64,000 bases of DNA, taken from Exiguobacterium sp. s193 (lineage in GTDB: Bacteria > Bacillota > Bacilli > Exiguobacteriales > Exiguobacteriaceae). The stretch covers positions 620,001 through 684,000 of the forward strand of contig NZ_JACSMR010000001.1 of the NCBI RefSeq assembly GCF_018618755.1, given 5' to 3'. The notes under the pieces were generated by a model. The model worked only from the letters and a program-made list of their open reading frames with translations. It had not been told where the DNA came from and searched no databases. The position numbers and the translations under genes were made by a program. Positions 34,283-42,682 of this stretch are shown here, in pieces (position 1 is the stretch's first letter; the number at the start of each line of letters is the position of its first letter).

Positions 34283-35890
34283 TCACCGAACCGTTTGGTA
34301 CAGACGTGCCTCATAGGGCTGCAATATCTCACCTGCACGCTCTTCATAGTTCGAGAGGAGTAACTGTTCATCCGGTAAGGCGAATGTCGTTTTGACCTCC
34401 TCATCATGGACGTTCAAGACGATTCGCCACGTCACCCCCTCGAATTCCCGTTCATAGACGTACAGATACGGATCTTGAATCGCCAAATCACGGTATACCC
34501 CGTAGACCATGACAGGATGCTCTTTTCGTAATCGAATCAATTCCCGGTAAAACGCGAGGACGGATCTCGGATCGCTTTCCGCTGCCTCGACGTTAATCGT
34601 TTTATAGTTCGGATTGACCGTCATCCACGGTGTCCCTGTCGTAAATCCTGCCTCGCGACTCGCCTCCCATTGCATCGGTGTCCGTGAGTTATCGCGTGCC
34701 CGCAGTTGCATCGAAGACAAGACGACTTCCCCTGATTCGCCGGCTGTGACACGCTCTTCGTACTGATTCCGAAACGCAACGTCTTGATAAAGCGAAGCAT
34801 CAGAAAAGCGGATGCCTGTCATCCCGATTTCTTCCCCCTGGTAGACATAAGGGATACCGGGCAACGTGTGCAACATCAAGCCGAGTAACTTCGCACTCTC
34901 GATACGATACCGTTCGCTCCCGAACCGCGTGACCTGTCGCGTATGGTCATGGTTATTCAAAAATTGTGACGCGACCCCTTCCGGATAGAGGGCATCATAC
35001 CACCGTTTTTGAATTTGCTTAAACCGTGGCAAGTCCATATCTTCCATGTCATCCGCGACTTCGAAATGGAACAGTGTCCGTAACTCCTGCCGCTGCTCAC
35101 TGACATACAACAGTCCATCTTCCGGACCGACGAATGGAATCTCACCGACCGTAAACAAATCTTTTCCTGCTAATACTTCTTGGTGCATCTCCTGGAGGAA
35201 CGTATGAATCCCCGGTTGATTTCCTAAATACGACAAGTCGAATGGATTTGCGACATCATCGAACGATGCCCGTTTTTTAATCAAATTGATGACGTCCATC
35301 CGGAAACCGTCGATTCCTTTAGCAATCCACCACCGCATCATCGCATAAATCGCTTCCCGGACAGCTGGCTGTTCCCAATTTAAGTCCGGTTGTTCTGCTG
35401 CAAACGAATGGAAATAATACTGCTTCCGCGTTTCATCCCACGTCCAGGGACTTGGCGCAAAGTAGGACCGCCAATTGTTCGGTGGTGTCCCTTCCTCTCC
35501 GTCATGCCAAATATACCAATCCGACTTGTCATTCGTTTGATCCTGACGTGATGCGTTGAACCAGTGATGCTGATTACTTGTATGGTTGACGACAAGATCA
35601 AGAATGATTTTTAAGCCGCGCGCATGCGCCGCCTCAATCAGCTGGTCCAAATCTTCCATCGTGCCGGCTTTTTCCGTGACGCCGTAATAGTCGGAGATGT
35701 CATATCCGTTATCCACGTCAGGTGATGTATAACAGGGATTCAGCCAAATGACATCGACACCAAGGGAAGCAATGTAGTCGAGCTTTTCAATCACGCCCCG
35801 CAGGTCCCCCATCCCGTCTCCGTTCGAGTCGTTAAAACTCCGCCAGTACACTTGATAAACAACCGCTTCTTTCCACCAGGTCCGATTCAT
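34283..35890 (-). CDS. GH13 alpha-glucosidase (oligo-1,6-glucosidase/MalL type)
   Basis: A cytoplasmic enzyme that splits glucose from short alpha-glucosides such as isomaltose, maltose or sucrose-type sugars. The 535-residue protein has the GH13 regions: DLVVNHTS (near 98), the nucleophile D199 in DGFRMDV, the acid/base E250 in FTVGE and D315 in FLNNHDH. I chose the ATG at 35890 (MNRTWWKEAVVYQVYW) over the one three codons upstream; GGGAG lies nine bases before it and abuts the upstream one. No sugar transporter is adjacent and no cre site was seen. Confidence 0.92.
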   Translation of the reverse strand: MNRTWWKEAVVYQVYWRSFNDSNGDGMGDLRGVIEKLDYIASLGVDVIWLNPCYTSPDVDNGYDISDYYGVTEKAGTMEDLDQLIEAAHARGLKIILDLVVNHTSNQHHWFNASRQDQTNDKSDWYIWHDGEEGTPPNNWRSYFAPSPWTWDETRKQYYFHSFAAEQPDLNWEQPAVREAIYAMMRWWIAKGIDGFRMDVINLIKKRASFDDVANPFDLSYLGNQPGIHTFLQEMHQEVLAGKDLFTVGEIPFVGPEDGLLYVSEQRQELRTLFHFEVADDMEDMDLPRFKQIQKRWYDALYPEGVASQFLNNHDHTRQVTRFGSERYRIESAKLLGLMLHTLPGIPYVYQGEEIGMTGIRFSDASLYQDVAFRNQYEERVTAGESGEVVLSSMQLRARDNSRTPMQWEASREAGFTTGTPWMTVNPNYKTINVEAAESDPRSVLAFYRELIRLRKEHPVMVYGVYRDLAIQDPYLYVYEREFEGVTWRIVLNVHDEEVKTTFALPDEQLLLSNYEERAGEILQPYEARLYQTVR

Positions 35891-36055
35891 CTTTTCCATC
35901 TCCCGTCTAGTAGTCGATCGTTACCTGTCTAGTGTATCAAGAACATCGTCTAAAATCGGATTGTTCTTCTCATTTTTAAGGAATTTTAAAAAACCTCTTT
36001 CATTTTAACTGAAAATTCGCTATTCTTGACGACAATACCTGAAGGAGGAACAAAG

Positions 36056-37243
36056 ATGAAACATTTCGCCCCATCGATCGCCATCGATCGCCTGCCCGAT
36101 CCCGTCTTCGCAGCACTGGCCCAGCGGATTGGTTCCGTTAAAGCTGCAGGACATGACGTCATCACGCTTGGTCAAGGGACACCGGATCAAACGACACCCG
36201 TACATATTCTCGATGCTTTAAAGCAAGCCATCGACGATGCAAGCAATCTTCAGTATCCCCCGTTTCGCGGACATGATTTCTTAAAACAGGCCGTCGCTGA
36301 TTTTTATCAGTCCGAGTTCGGTGTTTCGATTGATCCGGCGACAGAAGTTGCGATTTTGCTCGGAAGTAAGGCCGGCATCGTCGCCCTTCCGCAGACGATC
36401 GTCAATCCCGGTGAAGGCGTCATCGTCCCGGACCCCGGTTACCCGGACTACTTATCGGGCGCAGCACTCGCCGGTGCGTATCCGATCACGCTGCCACTCC
36501 TTGCTGAAAATAGCTTTTTGCCTGACTATACCTTACTTGATTCGCTTGACGTCGAACGGGCCCGGATGTTGTTCCTCAACTACCCGAGCAATCCGACCGG
36601 TGCGACCGCGACAGCAGAAGCCTTTGAACAGACGGTCGCATTCGCTGATGCGCACGACATTTGTGTGGTCCATGACTTAGCATACGGCGGGATCAGCTTC
36701 GATGGCCCGACACGAAGTTTCCTCCAGACGGAAGGTTCAAAAGATGTTGGAATCGAACTGTTTTCGCTCTCAAAACGATTCAACATGTCCGGCTTCCGGA
36801 TCGCCTTTGCAATCGGTAATCCATCCGTCATCGCGAGCATCGAGACGTACCAGGAACACTTATACGTCAGTGCCTTCACACCGATTCAGCACGCAGCGAC
36901 CGTCGCACTTTCAAGCGATCAAACGTGTGTCCGCGAGCTCAGTGCCCTGTATGAGACGCGACGCGATGCGTTGTTCGGTGCCTTACAGGAAATCGGCTGG
37001 GACGGACCGGTGCCCGGCGGTTCATTCTTTGTCTGGCTGCCGGTCCCAACCGGCTTCACGTCCCAAAGCTTCACTGATCATTTGCTCGACGAAGCTCATG
37101 TCGCCGTGACACCCGGTCACTTCTTCGGTACACATGGTGAAGGTTACGTTCGGATCAGTTTGATTGCTGATGTCGACCGGCTTGTTGAAGCCGTCAGACG
37201 AATCGGTACTCTTCGGTTGTTCCAAACCGCCGTTGCCGAATAA
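36056..37243 (+). CDS. mtnE: Class I aminotransferase, probable MtnE (methionine salvage)
   Basis: A PLP-dependent aminotransferase. The 395-residue protein follows B. subtilis MtnE (YkrV) closely by memory: HDVITLGQGTPDQ near residue 33, GSKAGIVALPQ near 103, VPDPGYPDY near 124, FLNYPSNPTGAT near 173, PLP lysine K240 in FSLSKRFNMSG and GEGYVRIS near the end. In methionine salvage MtnE converts ketomethylthiobutyrate to methionine. The ATG at 36056 follows GAAGGAGGAACAAAG. The SAM riboswitch and metNPQ follow on the same strand, supporting the methionine role; the other salvage genes are not here. Confidence 0.85.
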   Translation: MKHFAPSIAIDRLPDPVFAALAQRIGSVKAAGHDVITLGQGTPDQTTPVHILDALKQAIDDASNLQYPPFRGHDFLKQAVADFYQSEFGVSIDPATEVAILLGSKAGIVALPQTIVNPGEGVIVPDPGYPDYLSGAALAGAYPITLPLLAENSFLPDYTLLDSLDVERARMLFLNYPSNPTGATATAEAFEQTVAFADAHDICVVHDLAYGGISFDGPTRSFLQTEGSKDVGIELFSLSKRFNMSGFRIAFAIGNPSVIASIETYQEHLYVSAFTPIQHAATVALSSDQTCVRELSALYETRRDALFGALQEIGWDGPVPGGSFFVWLPVPTGFTSQSFTDHLLDEAHVAVTPGHFFGTHGEGYVRISLIADVDRLVEAVRRIGTLRLFQTAVAE

Positions 37244-37257
37244 TTCTGAAAAAACGT

Positions 37258-37286
37258 TTGACAGATGGGAATCATTTCCGTTAAAG
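37258..37286 (+). promoter_or_regulatory. Candidate promoter of the SAM riboswitch-metNPQ unit
   Basis: TTGACA (37258-37263), 17 bases, TTAAAG (37281-37286). The -35 is perfect and the -10 weak. It lies about 20 bases before the first riboswitch stem. Confidence 0.45.
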
Positions 37287-37306
37287 TAAATCCCAACAGC
37301 ATAACT

Positions 37307-37411
37307 ACTTATCGAGAGCGACCGAGGGATTAGGCCCAACGACGTCCGGCAACCACCAGTAATGGAACGGTGCCACATCCTACAGAACTTCTTTTGTTCT
37401 GAGAGATAAGT
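37307..37411 (+). ncRNA. SAM-I (S-box) riboswitch
   Basis: All hallmark S-box blocks occur in order: CTTATCGAGAG, GACCGAGGGA, GGCCC, GACGTCCGGCAACC, AACGGTGCCACATCCTACAGA (20-base window shown in part) and GAGAGATAAG, whose AGATAAG pairs with CTTATC to close P1. It should bind S-adenosylmethionine and turn off metNPQ when SAM is plentiful. Confidence 0.96.
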
Positions 37412-37430
37412 TACGAAATTCTACACTTCG

Positions 37431-37477
37431 TCGCTTTTTTCTGGTTGCTCTCCAACTAGGAAAAAGCGATTTTTTTG
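37431..37477 (+). terminator. Riboswitch-controlled terminator before metN
   Basis: TCGCTTTTTTC and GAAAAAGCGA pair, followed by TTTTTTT. It lies 20 bases after the aptamer and 20 before metN, the expected expression platform. The competing antiterminator was not resolved by eye. Confidence 0.75.
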
Positions 37478-37496
37478 TATAGGGAGGGAAAACAGG

Positions 37497-38510
37497 ATGA
37501 TTGAGTTCGCGCAGATCACAAAACAATTCGTCCGCGACCGCACACCGATTTTTGCATTAAACGATGTCAACTTAACGATTGAACAAGGTGAAATCTTCGG
37601 CATCATCGGTGAATCCGGTGCCGGGAAAAGTACACTTCTCCGGTTGATCAACGGGCTCGAGACACCGACGAGCGGTACGGTCACAGTAGACGGAACGAAC
37701 CTATCACGTGTCTCGAAAACATCTCTCCGGAGGCTCCGCCTCCGGGTCGGCATGATCTTTCAACACTTTCAACTGATTCAGTCCCGCACCGTTGCCGACA
37801 ATATTGCGTTCGCCTTGAAGGCAGCCGGTGTCAAGCGCAGCGAGTTCCCGAAACGGATTCAGGAATTGACGGCACTCGTCGGGCTAGAAGGATTCGAGAC
37901 AACTTATCCGAGCCAACTCAGCGGTGGACAAAAGCAACGTGTCGGCATCGCACGGGCGCTCGCCAACAATCCAAGTGTCTTACTTTGTGACGAAGCAACA
38001 TCAGCGCTTGATCCCGTGACGACACTCCAGATTCTCGACTTACTAAAAGATTTGAATGCCCGGCTCGGCTTGACGATCATCCTCATCACCCACGAAATCG
38101 ATGTCGTCAAACAAATTTGTCACCGCGTCGCCGTCATGGCCCACGGAGAAGTCGTCGAAGTCGCTTCGACTTACGCCATATTTAGTCAAGCACAGCATCC
38201 GGTCACAAAACATTATGTCGATACAGCACTCCAAATCGAGCTACCGGAACGGATTTTACGGGCGACACCAGGTAAAGTCATCCGGCTGCAATTCACAGGT
38301 GAAAAGACAGGTGAGAGCACACTATCAGAAGCTATCAAACAATTCGACATCGCAGTCAGCATTTTGCACGGAAAGGTCGACTATATCCAGGATGTCGCGT
38401 TTGGTGTCTTGATTGTCAGTTTGACCGGCCCGACGCTGCAGGTGAATCGTGCCTTAACCTGGCTCGAAGCACAGTTACATGCAATCGAGGTGATTCAAGA
38501 TGTCGCTTGA
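37497..38510 (+). CDS. metN: Methionine ABC transporter ATPase MetN
   Basis: The ATPase of the D/L-methionine importer. The 337-residue protein has Walker A GESGAGKST (near residue 38), signature LSGGQKQRVGIARAL, Walker B VLLCDEATSALD and a C-terminal NIL regulatory domain (about 265-335) that binds methionine. GGGAGGG precedes the ATG. It overlaps metP by 11 bases. Control is by the SAM riboswitch upstream. Confidence 0.96.
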   Translation: MIEFAQITKQFVRDRTPIFALNDVNLTIEQGEIFGIIGESGAGKSTLLRLINGLETPTSGTVTVDGTNLSRVSKTSLRRLRLRVGMIFQHFQLIQSRTVADNIAFALKAAGVKRSEFPKRIQELTALVGLEGFETTYPSQLSGGQKQRVGIARALANNPSVLLCDEATSALDPVTTLQILDLLKDLNARLGLTIILITHEIDVVKQICHRVAVMAHGEVVEVASTYAIFSQAQHPVTKHYVDTALQIELPERILRATPGKVIRLQFTGEKTGESTLSEAIKQFDIAVSILHGKVDYIQDVAFGVLIVSLTGPTLQVNRALTWLEAQLHAIEVIQDVA

Positions 38511-39165
38511 ACGATTTACGACGATGCTGCCTGACTTAACGAAAGCGCTCGGCGAGACGGCCTTCATGGTCGGCATTTCACTCGCCTTCGCCATTCTCAT
38601 CGGGATTCCGCTCGGGATTTTATTATTCATTACCGACCGCGGTCTCTTTTTCCAAAACATCATCATTCGTAGTACGTTAGATTTTGCCATCAATATCGTC
38701 CGCTCATTACCGTTCATCATTTTACTTGTCGCCTTGATTCCATTGACACAGTTCATTACGAAGACGACAATCGGTCCTGCTGCCGCCTCGGTGAGCTTGA
38801 GCGTCGCCGCGATTCCGTTTCTCGCCCGGCTCGTCGAAACGTCACTCCGTGAAATTCCACCCGGCTTGATTGAAGCAGCAGAAGCGTGCGGGGCGAAACC
38901 GCTCCGTATCATCATCAGCGTCCTCTTACCGGAAGCGTTACCCGGAATCATTCAAGGCTTGACGTTGACATTAATCAGCCTGATTGGATTTTCAGCGATG
39001 GCCGGCATCGTCGGTGGCGGCGGAATTGGTGACCTCGCCATCCGGTTCGGTTATTACCGCTATGATAACGTCGTCATGATCATGACGATTGTTGTGCTCG
39101 TCGTCATCATCCAAGTCATTCAAGCACTCGGCAACCGGTTTGCCCGCGTCGCAGATAAACGATAA
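38500..39165 (+). CDS. metP: Methionine ABC transporter permease MetP
   Basis: The permease of the methionine importer, 221 residues with five hydrophobic segments. The EAA-loop motif EAAEACGAKPLRIIISVLLP lies near residue 127, and GFSAMAGIVGGGGIGDLAIR near 165 is typical of MetI/MetP. It starts inside the metN coding end. Confidence 0.95.
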   Translation: MSLERFTTMLPDLTKALGETAFMVGISLAFAILIGIPLGILLFITDRGLFFQNIIIRSTLDFAINIVRSLPFIILLVALIPLTQFITKTTIGPAAASVSLSVAAIPFLARLVETSLREIPPGLIEAAEACGAKPLRIIISVLLPEALPGIIQGLTLTLISLIGFSAMAGIVGGGGIGDLAIRFGYYRYDNVVMIMTIVVLVVIIQVIQALGNRFARVADKR

Positions 39166-39197
39166 CTAAAAATAGAGAACCTAAGGGAGAGATTACG

Positions 39198-40013
39198 ATG
39201 AAAAAACGATATGCCTTTTTAGCAACAGGATTATTAGGAGCAAGCATCTTAGCCGGATGCGGTGACAGCAGTGCCAGCGAAGACACAAAATCAATCAAAA
39301 TCGGTGCGACGAGTGGTCCATACAGCGATATGGTCAAAGAAGCGATTCAACCCGGACTGGAAAAGAAAGGCTACAAAGTCGAAATCGTCGAATTCAGTGA
39401 TTACATTCAACCGAACCTTGCCCTCGGAAGCGGTGATATCGATGCGAACCTGTTCCAACACTCGATTTACTTAAAAACGTTCGCGAAAGAAAAAAATCTC
39501 GACCTCACAGGACTGATCACCGTTCCGACAGCACCGATGGGATTATACAGTAAGTCCTATAAAACGTTGGACGACGTCAAAGAAGGTGCTGAAGTCGCGA
39601 CACCAAACGATCCGACGAACCAGGCACGTGCTCTGAACCTGCTCGCCGACCAAGGGTGGATTGAATTAAAAGCAGACGCCGATCCACTGACTGTTTCCGA
39701 AAAAGATATCGTTAAAAACCCAAAGAAACTTGTCATCAAACCGCTTGAAGCAGCCCAGCTCCCACGCGCCGTCGAAAGTGTGGATATTTCAGCCGTCCCT
39801 GGAAATTTTGCACTTGCTGCGAAGTTCGACTTACTGGATGCACTCGCACTCGAGAAGATGGACGAGCAGTACCGGAATCTGGTCGCTGTCAAAACAAGTG
39901 ATCAAGATAAACAACTCGCAAAAGACTTGACGGCCGTCGTCCAATCGGATGCTTTTAATGATGTAATTGAAAAATCATTCAAAGGATTCAGTAAACCGGA
40001 CTGGGCGAATTGA
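39198..40013 (+). CDS. metQ: Methionine-binding lipoprotein MetQ
   Basis: The substrate receptor of the methionine importer (NlpA family). The 271-residue protein has a lipoprotein signal with lipobox LAGC (C21), then IKIGATSGPYSDMV, FSDYIQPNLALGSGDIDANLFQH and TVPTAPMGLYS, all family motifs. GGGAGAG precedes the ATG. It closes the metNPQ operon, followed by a strong terminator. Confidence 0.96.
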   Translation: MKKRYAFLATGLLGASILAGCGDSSASEDTKSIKIGATSGPYSDMVKEAIQPGLEKKGYKVEIVEFSDYIQPNLALGSGDIDANLFQHSIYLKTFAKEKNLDLTGLITVPTAPMGLYSKSYKTLDDVKEGAEVATPNDPTNQARALNLLADQGWIELKADADPLTVSEKDIVKNPKKLVIKPLEAAQLPRAVESVDISAVPGNFALAAKFDLLDALALEKMDEQYRNLVAVKTSDQDKQLAKDLTAVVQSDAFNDVIEKSFKGFSKPDWAN

Positions 40014-40091
40014 GCGGCAGCGTCTGTGTCACTTTTACAAAAAGACCTTTGTCTTGTCTACTCCCCGAAGATAAATGATATAAAAAAGAAT

Positions 40092-40141
40092 CGGACGGCA
40101 CCAACTCCTTTTAACAACAGGGGTGTGCCGTCCGTTTTTTC
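40092..40141 (+). terminator. Terminator of metNPQ
   Basis: CGGACGGCAC and GTGCCGTCCG pair perfectly around 30 bases, followed by TTTTTT. Confidence 0.88.
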
Positions 40142-40157
40142 AATAGTATCTCTGTTA

Positions 40158-40306
40158 CTCGTCGCTCATCCCCTTCCCGAATCGTCTTTCTCGTTACTTA
40201 AATCGATTTGTCCGTTTCCCGTCGCTCCTTCCCTTCCCGAATCGTCTTTCTCGTTACTTAAATCGATTTGTCCGTTTCCCGTCGCTCCTTCCCTTCCCGA
40301 ATCGTC
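40158..40306 (+). repeat. 60-bp tandem repeat, about 2.5 units
   Basis: Units run CGTCGCTCCTTCCCTTCCCG, then AATCGTCTTTCTCGTTACTT, then AAATCGATTTGTCCGTTTCC. The second and third starts are 60 bases apart and nearly identical; the first unit has small changes. Open frames through it (for example 40026-40463) follow the repeat and are not credible genes. Confidence 0.85.
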
Positions 40307-40400
40307 TCCGAGCGGCAAGCCTTCGCGCCGCTTCGTTTCACTGCAGGGTCGCGCTTGCTTGCTCTTTCGCTCGAAAGCGATTCGTGTCAGGAAACGCGAC

Positions 40401-40920
40401 GAATCGCAGGCTTTCTCAGGTCCTCTTCTATTAGAAAGCCTAAAAAGATTCGCTGCCACGTGACTCCTACGGGAAAAAGCGCAAGGGTCGCTTGCGCTGT
40501 CAGAGGCAGGCGAGACCCTGCATCTTGACCTGTAAGGGAAGGGGCAACGGCTTGCGCCTCGCCCGAGGAAAGCACGGGAAGCAGGAATCTTTTCGCCTCC
40601 TAACATTCATTCACGCCGACTGACACCACGTATTTTCTGATTCGTAGAATGTGTCGACCTCCCTTTCCGAATCGCAGGCTTTCTCAGGTCCTCTTCTATT
40701 AGAAAGCCTAAAAAGATTCGCTGCCATGTGACTCCTACGGGAAAAAGCGCAAGGGTCACTTGCGCTGTCAGAGGCAGGCGAGACCCTGCATCTTGACCTG
40801 TAAGGGAAAGGGGCAACGGCTTGCGCCTCGCCCGAGGAAAGCACGGGAAGCAGGAATCTTTTCGCCTCCTAACATTCATTCACGCCGACTGACACCACAT
40901 ATTTTCTGATTCGTAGAATG
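40401..40920 (+). repeat. Family C structured element, tandem duplication
   Basis: A unit of about 250 bp starting GAATCGCAGGCTTTCT occurs at 40401 and again at 40679 (278 bases apart). Each copy holds a core (40442-40593 and 40710-40863) with AAAAGATTC/GAATCTTTT outer stem, CTGC/GCAG, CCTACGGG/CCCGAGG, AGCGCAAG/CTTGCGCT hairpin and GGCGAG/CTTGCGCC-type inner stem. AGGCTTTC/GAAAGCCT forms a hairpin before each core. No gene. Confidence 0.8.
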
Positions 40921-40922
40921 TC

Positions 40923-40970
40923 TCGCTTGCGCCTCACCCAAGGAAAGCATGGGAAGCAGGAATCTTTTTC
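40923..40970 (+). repeat. Family C core, right fragment
   Basis: CTTGCGCCTCACCCAAGGAA and GAAGCAGGAATCTTTTT repeat the right arm of the core. The left arm is missing. Confidence 0.65.
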
Positions 40971-41009
40971 ACCCCGTGAACTCCTTCACCCGGGATCCAA
41001 GACAAACAA

Positions 41010-41047
41010 AAAGCCTAGGTTCCCGTTAAAGAGAACCTAAGCTTTAC
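41010..41047 (-). terminator. Terminator of the CAP-domain gene
   Basis: AAAGCTTAGGTTC and GAACCTAGGCTTTTT pair on the minus strand around TCTTTAACGG, ending in a T-rich tract. Confidence 0.8.
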
Positions 41048-41064
41048 TTTAGTTTGTGCTAGTT

Positions 41065-41943
41065 TCACGGTGTTCTAAAATTAATCGTGAAGTATGGTGC
41101 ATCTTTTCTAAAGGCTACGCCGACATCCGCTTGTTTGAAACCACTTTGCATGATGTTCTCACGATGCCCTTTCGAGTTCATCAATCCCCAATGCGCAGCA
41201 AACACATTCGGATAACCCATCGATAAGTTTTCACCCGCCATCGAGAATCGAATGCCTTCCGCCTTCATCCGGTCGAATGGATTACGACCTTCCGGATCCG
41301 TATGCGAAAAGAAATTGTTTTTCGCCATGTTTTCACTGTGTCCACGCGTGACCGGTTTTAATGCTGTATAAGGAGACAAGGCTCCTTTGTCGTATTCCGC
41401 ACGTTCCCAGTTCATCAAACGCAACATCAACTTTTCATCCGTCGTCCGTAACGCTTTTGAAGCAGCACCGTAAAATCCTTCTTTTTTTGCTTCGACGTCT
41501 TTTGGAATCGCAAGCGTTGCTTTGACCCTGTTTTTATCATGCTGATCGAAGAAATATGTCACGTAGTTATCTTTCTTTTCATAGACAGCTGCATGATCGA
41601 GATTCAGCATGTAGTTCGTATTTCCTTTACGGTAGGACTTGACGGCCTTCCAACCTTTTTTCGCAAGTGTCGCTTCCGTATCTTTATTTAACGTCGCGCC
41701 TTGTGTCTTCGCGCCGTCCCGGAAACGATACTTTCCGTAATCTTTCCCGTCTTTCGTCAGGGCGACAAATTCTTCTGTCGACGTCCGTCTGACTTCCCAC
41801 TTGTATCCTGGGTACTCACTTGTATATTGAGCAATGAGCTTTCCCCCACTTTTCGGGTACTCCGCCTCCGCTTGTTCGATTGGAACATTTTCGCAACCAA
41901 AGAAAACGAGTGCTATTACCCCAAGGATTAAAACTTTTTTCAT
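41065..41943 (-). CDS. CAP-domain (SCP/PR1-like) lipoprotein, YkwD type
   Basis: A 292-residue surface protein. Start at 41943 gives a lipoprotein signal with lipobox VFFGC (C17). The middle (about 35-165) resembles the CAP-associated N-terminal region and the C-terminal third (about 175-292) is a CAP domain: LMRLMNWERAEYD-like start, GHSENMAKNNFFSHTDPEG and GHRENIMQ, with family histidines present. CAP proteins occur on the Bacillus surface and in spores; the biochemical role is unclear. An AAGGAGG lies 12 bases before this ATG, a long spacing; an upstream ATG at 41973 would contain that site. Confidence 0.85.
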   Translation of the reverse strand: MKKVLILGVIALVFFGCENVPIEQAEAEYPKSGGKLIAQYTSEYPGYKWEVRRTSTEEFVALTKDGKDYGKYRFRDGAKTQGATLNKDTEATLAKKGWKAVKSYRKGNTNYMLNLDHAAVYEKKDNYVTYFFDQHDKNRVKATLAIPKDVEAKKEGFYGAASKALRTTDEKLMLRLMNWERAEYDKGALSPYTALKPVTRGHSENMAKNNFFSHTDPEGRNPFDRMKAEGIRFSMAGENLSMGYPNVFAAHWGLMNSKGHRENIMQSGFKQADVGVAFRKDAPYFTINFRTP

Positions 41944-42301
41944 CCTGTCGGTCCGCCTCCTTTTTTCTTGCATTACCCTTATTTTAAAAGAAATTTGAGC
42001 ATTCGAACAGTCTGAGCCTCGCTTCTGGAAAAATCACACGATTCGACAATCTTCTTCACATTTTCGACACATCTTTATCTAGCAGTTCATAAAGGTCTGA
42101 CATCTTATTCCAAAGCCGTTCTCAATCCATTATCATACAGAAAATAAACTATTTTTACCTCTTGTTTAATTGTGCGAACATTCTTTTATTTTAAATCTTT
42201 TCAAATGTAGTTGCCGTCCCGTTATCGCCTCGCTAATATTAGGAATCGTAAGGAAAAAATTCTGGTTCACCGATATAACCTTAATGACAAAGGAGTATGC
42301 C
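41944..42301. other. Intergenic stretch between divergent genes
   Basis: AT-rich, about 360 bases between the CAP gene and the small membrane protein gene. It should hold both promoters; I could not place them with confidence. No repeat or gene seen. Confidence 0.4.
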
Positions 42302-42658
42302 ATGATTCTTCTCTATTTCATTTACGAATCGATTGATTTTCTAGCGATTCAGCAGTATTTATTTTCAGGTTGGATGATTCTCGTTTTGTTGACCGTTTCA
42401 TTCAGTCTTGCGAACGCGCATGAGGAAGTCCACTATAGCCAACGTTTCGGATTTGAATTGCTCGTTCCTGGTGTTGGAAACCTGCTACGAAAGAATTTTG
42501 TTCTTGGTCTCGCCACGATTATTGTCTTAATCATCATCCACTTCATGTACATGTTCCGTATTCTCCCGCTTGAAACAGCACTACTACTCACGTTTTCAAT
42601 CAGTTGCCTTTCTTTCTTGTCACTCTTTATCCGAAGACAGAAAAAAGCGGACCGCTAA
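42302..42658 (+). CDS. Small membrane protein of unknown function
   Basis: A 118-residue protein with three hydrophobic segments (about 1-35, 65-85 and 90-110) and a charged HEEVHYSQR segment between the first two. The ATG at 42302 is chosen because AAAGGAG lies seven bases upstream; the frame also runs upstream without a ribosome binding site. Family not recognised. Its stop overlaps the terminator shared with the convergent nuclease gene. Confidence 0.65.
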   Translation: MILLYFIYESIDFLAIQQYLFSGWMILVLLTVSFSLANAHEEVHYSQRFGFELLVPGVGNLLRKNFVLGLATIIVLIIIHFMYMFRILPLETALLLTFSISCLSFLSLFIRRQKKADR

Positions 42659-42671
42659 GTCCGCTTTTTTT
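42641..42671. terminator. Bidirectional terminator
   Basis: AAAAGCGGAC and GTCCGCTTTT pair around CGCTAA, with A and T runs on either side. It lies between convergent genes and overlaps the end of the small membrane protein gene. Confidence 0.88.
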
Positions 42672-42682
42672 AATCGTTTCGA

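Noticed and set aside
40026-40463. Open frame of 145 residues over the 60-bp repeats
   Set aside because: Its sequence follows the tandem repeat and family C element and it lacks start signals.
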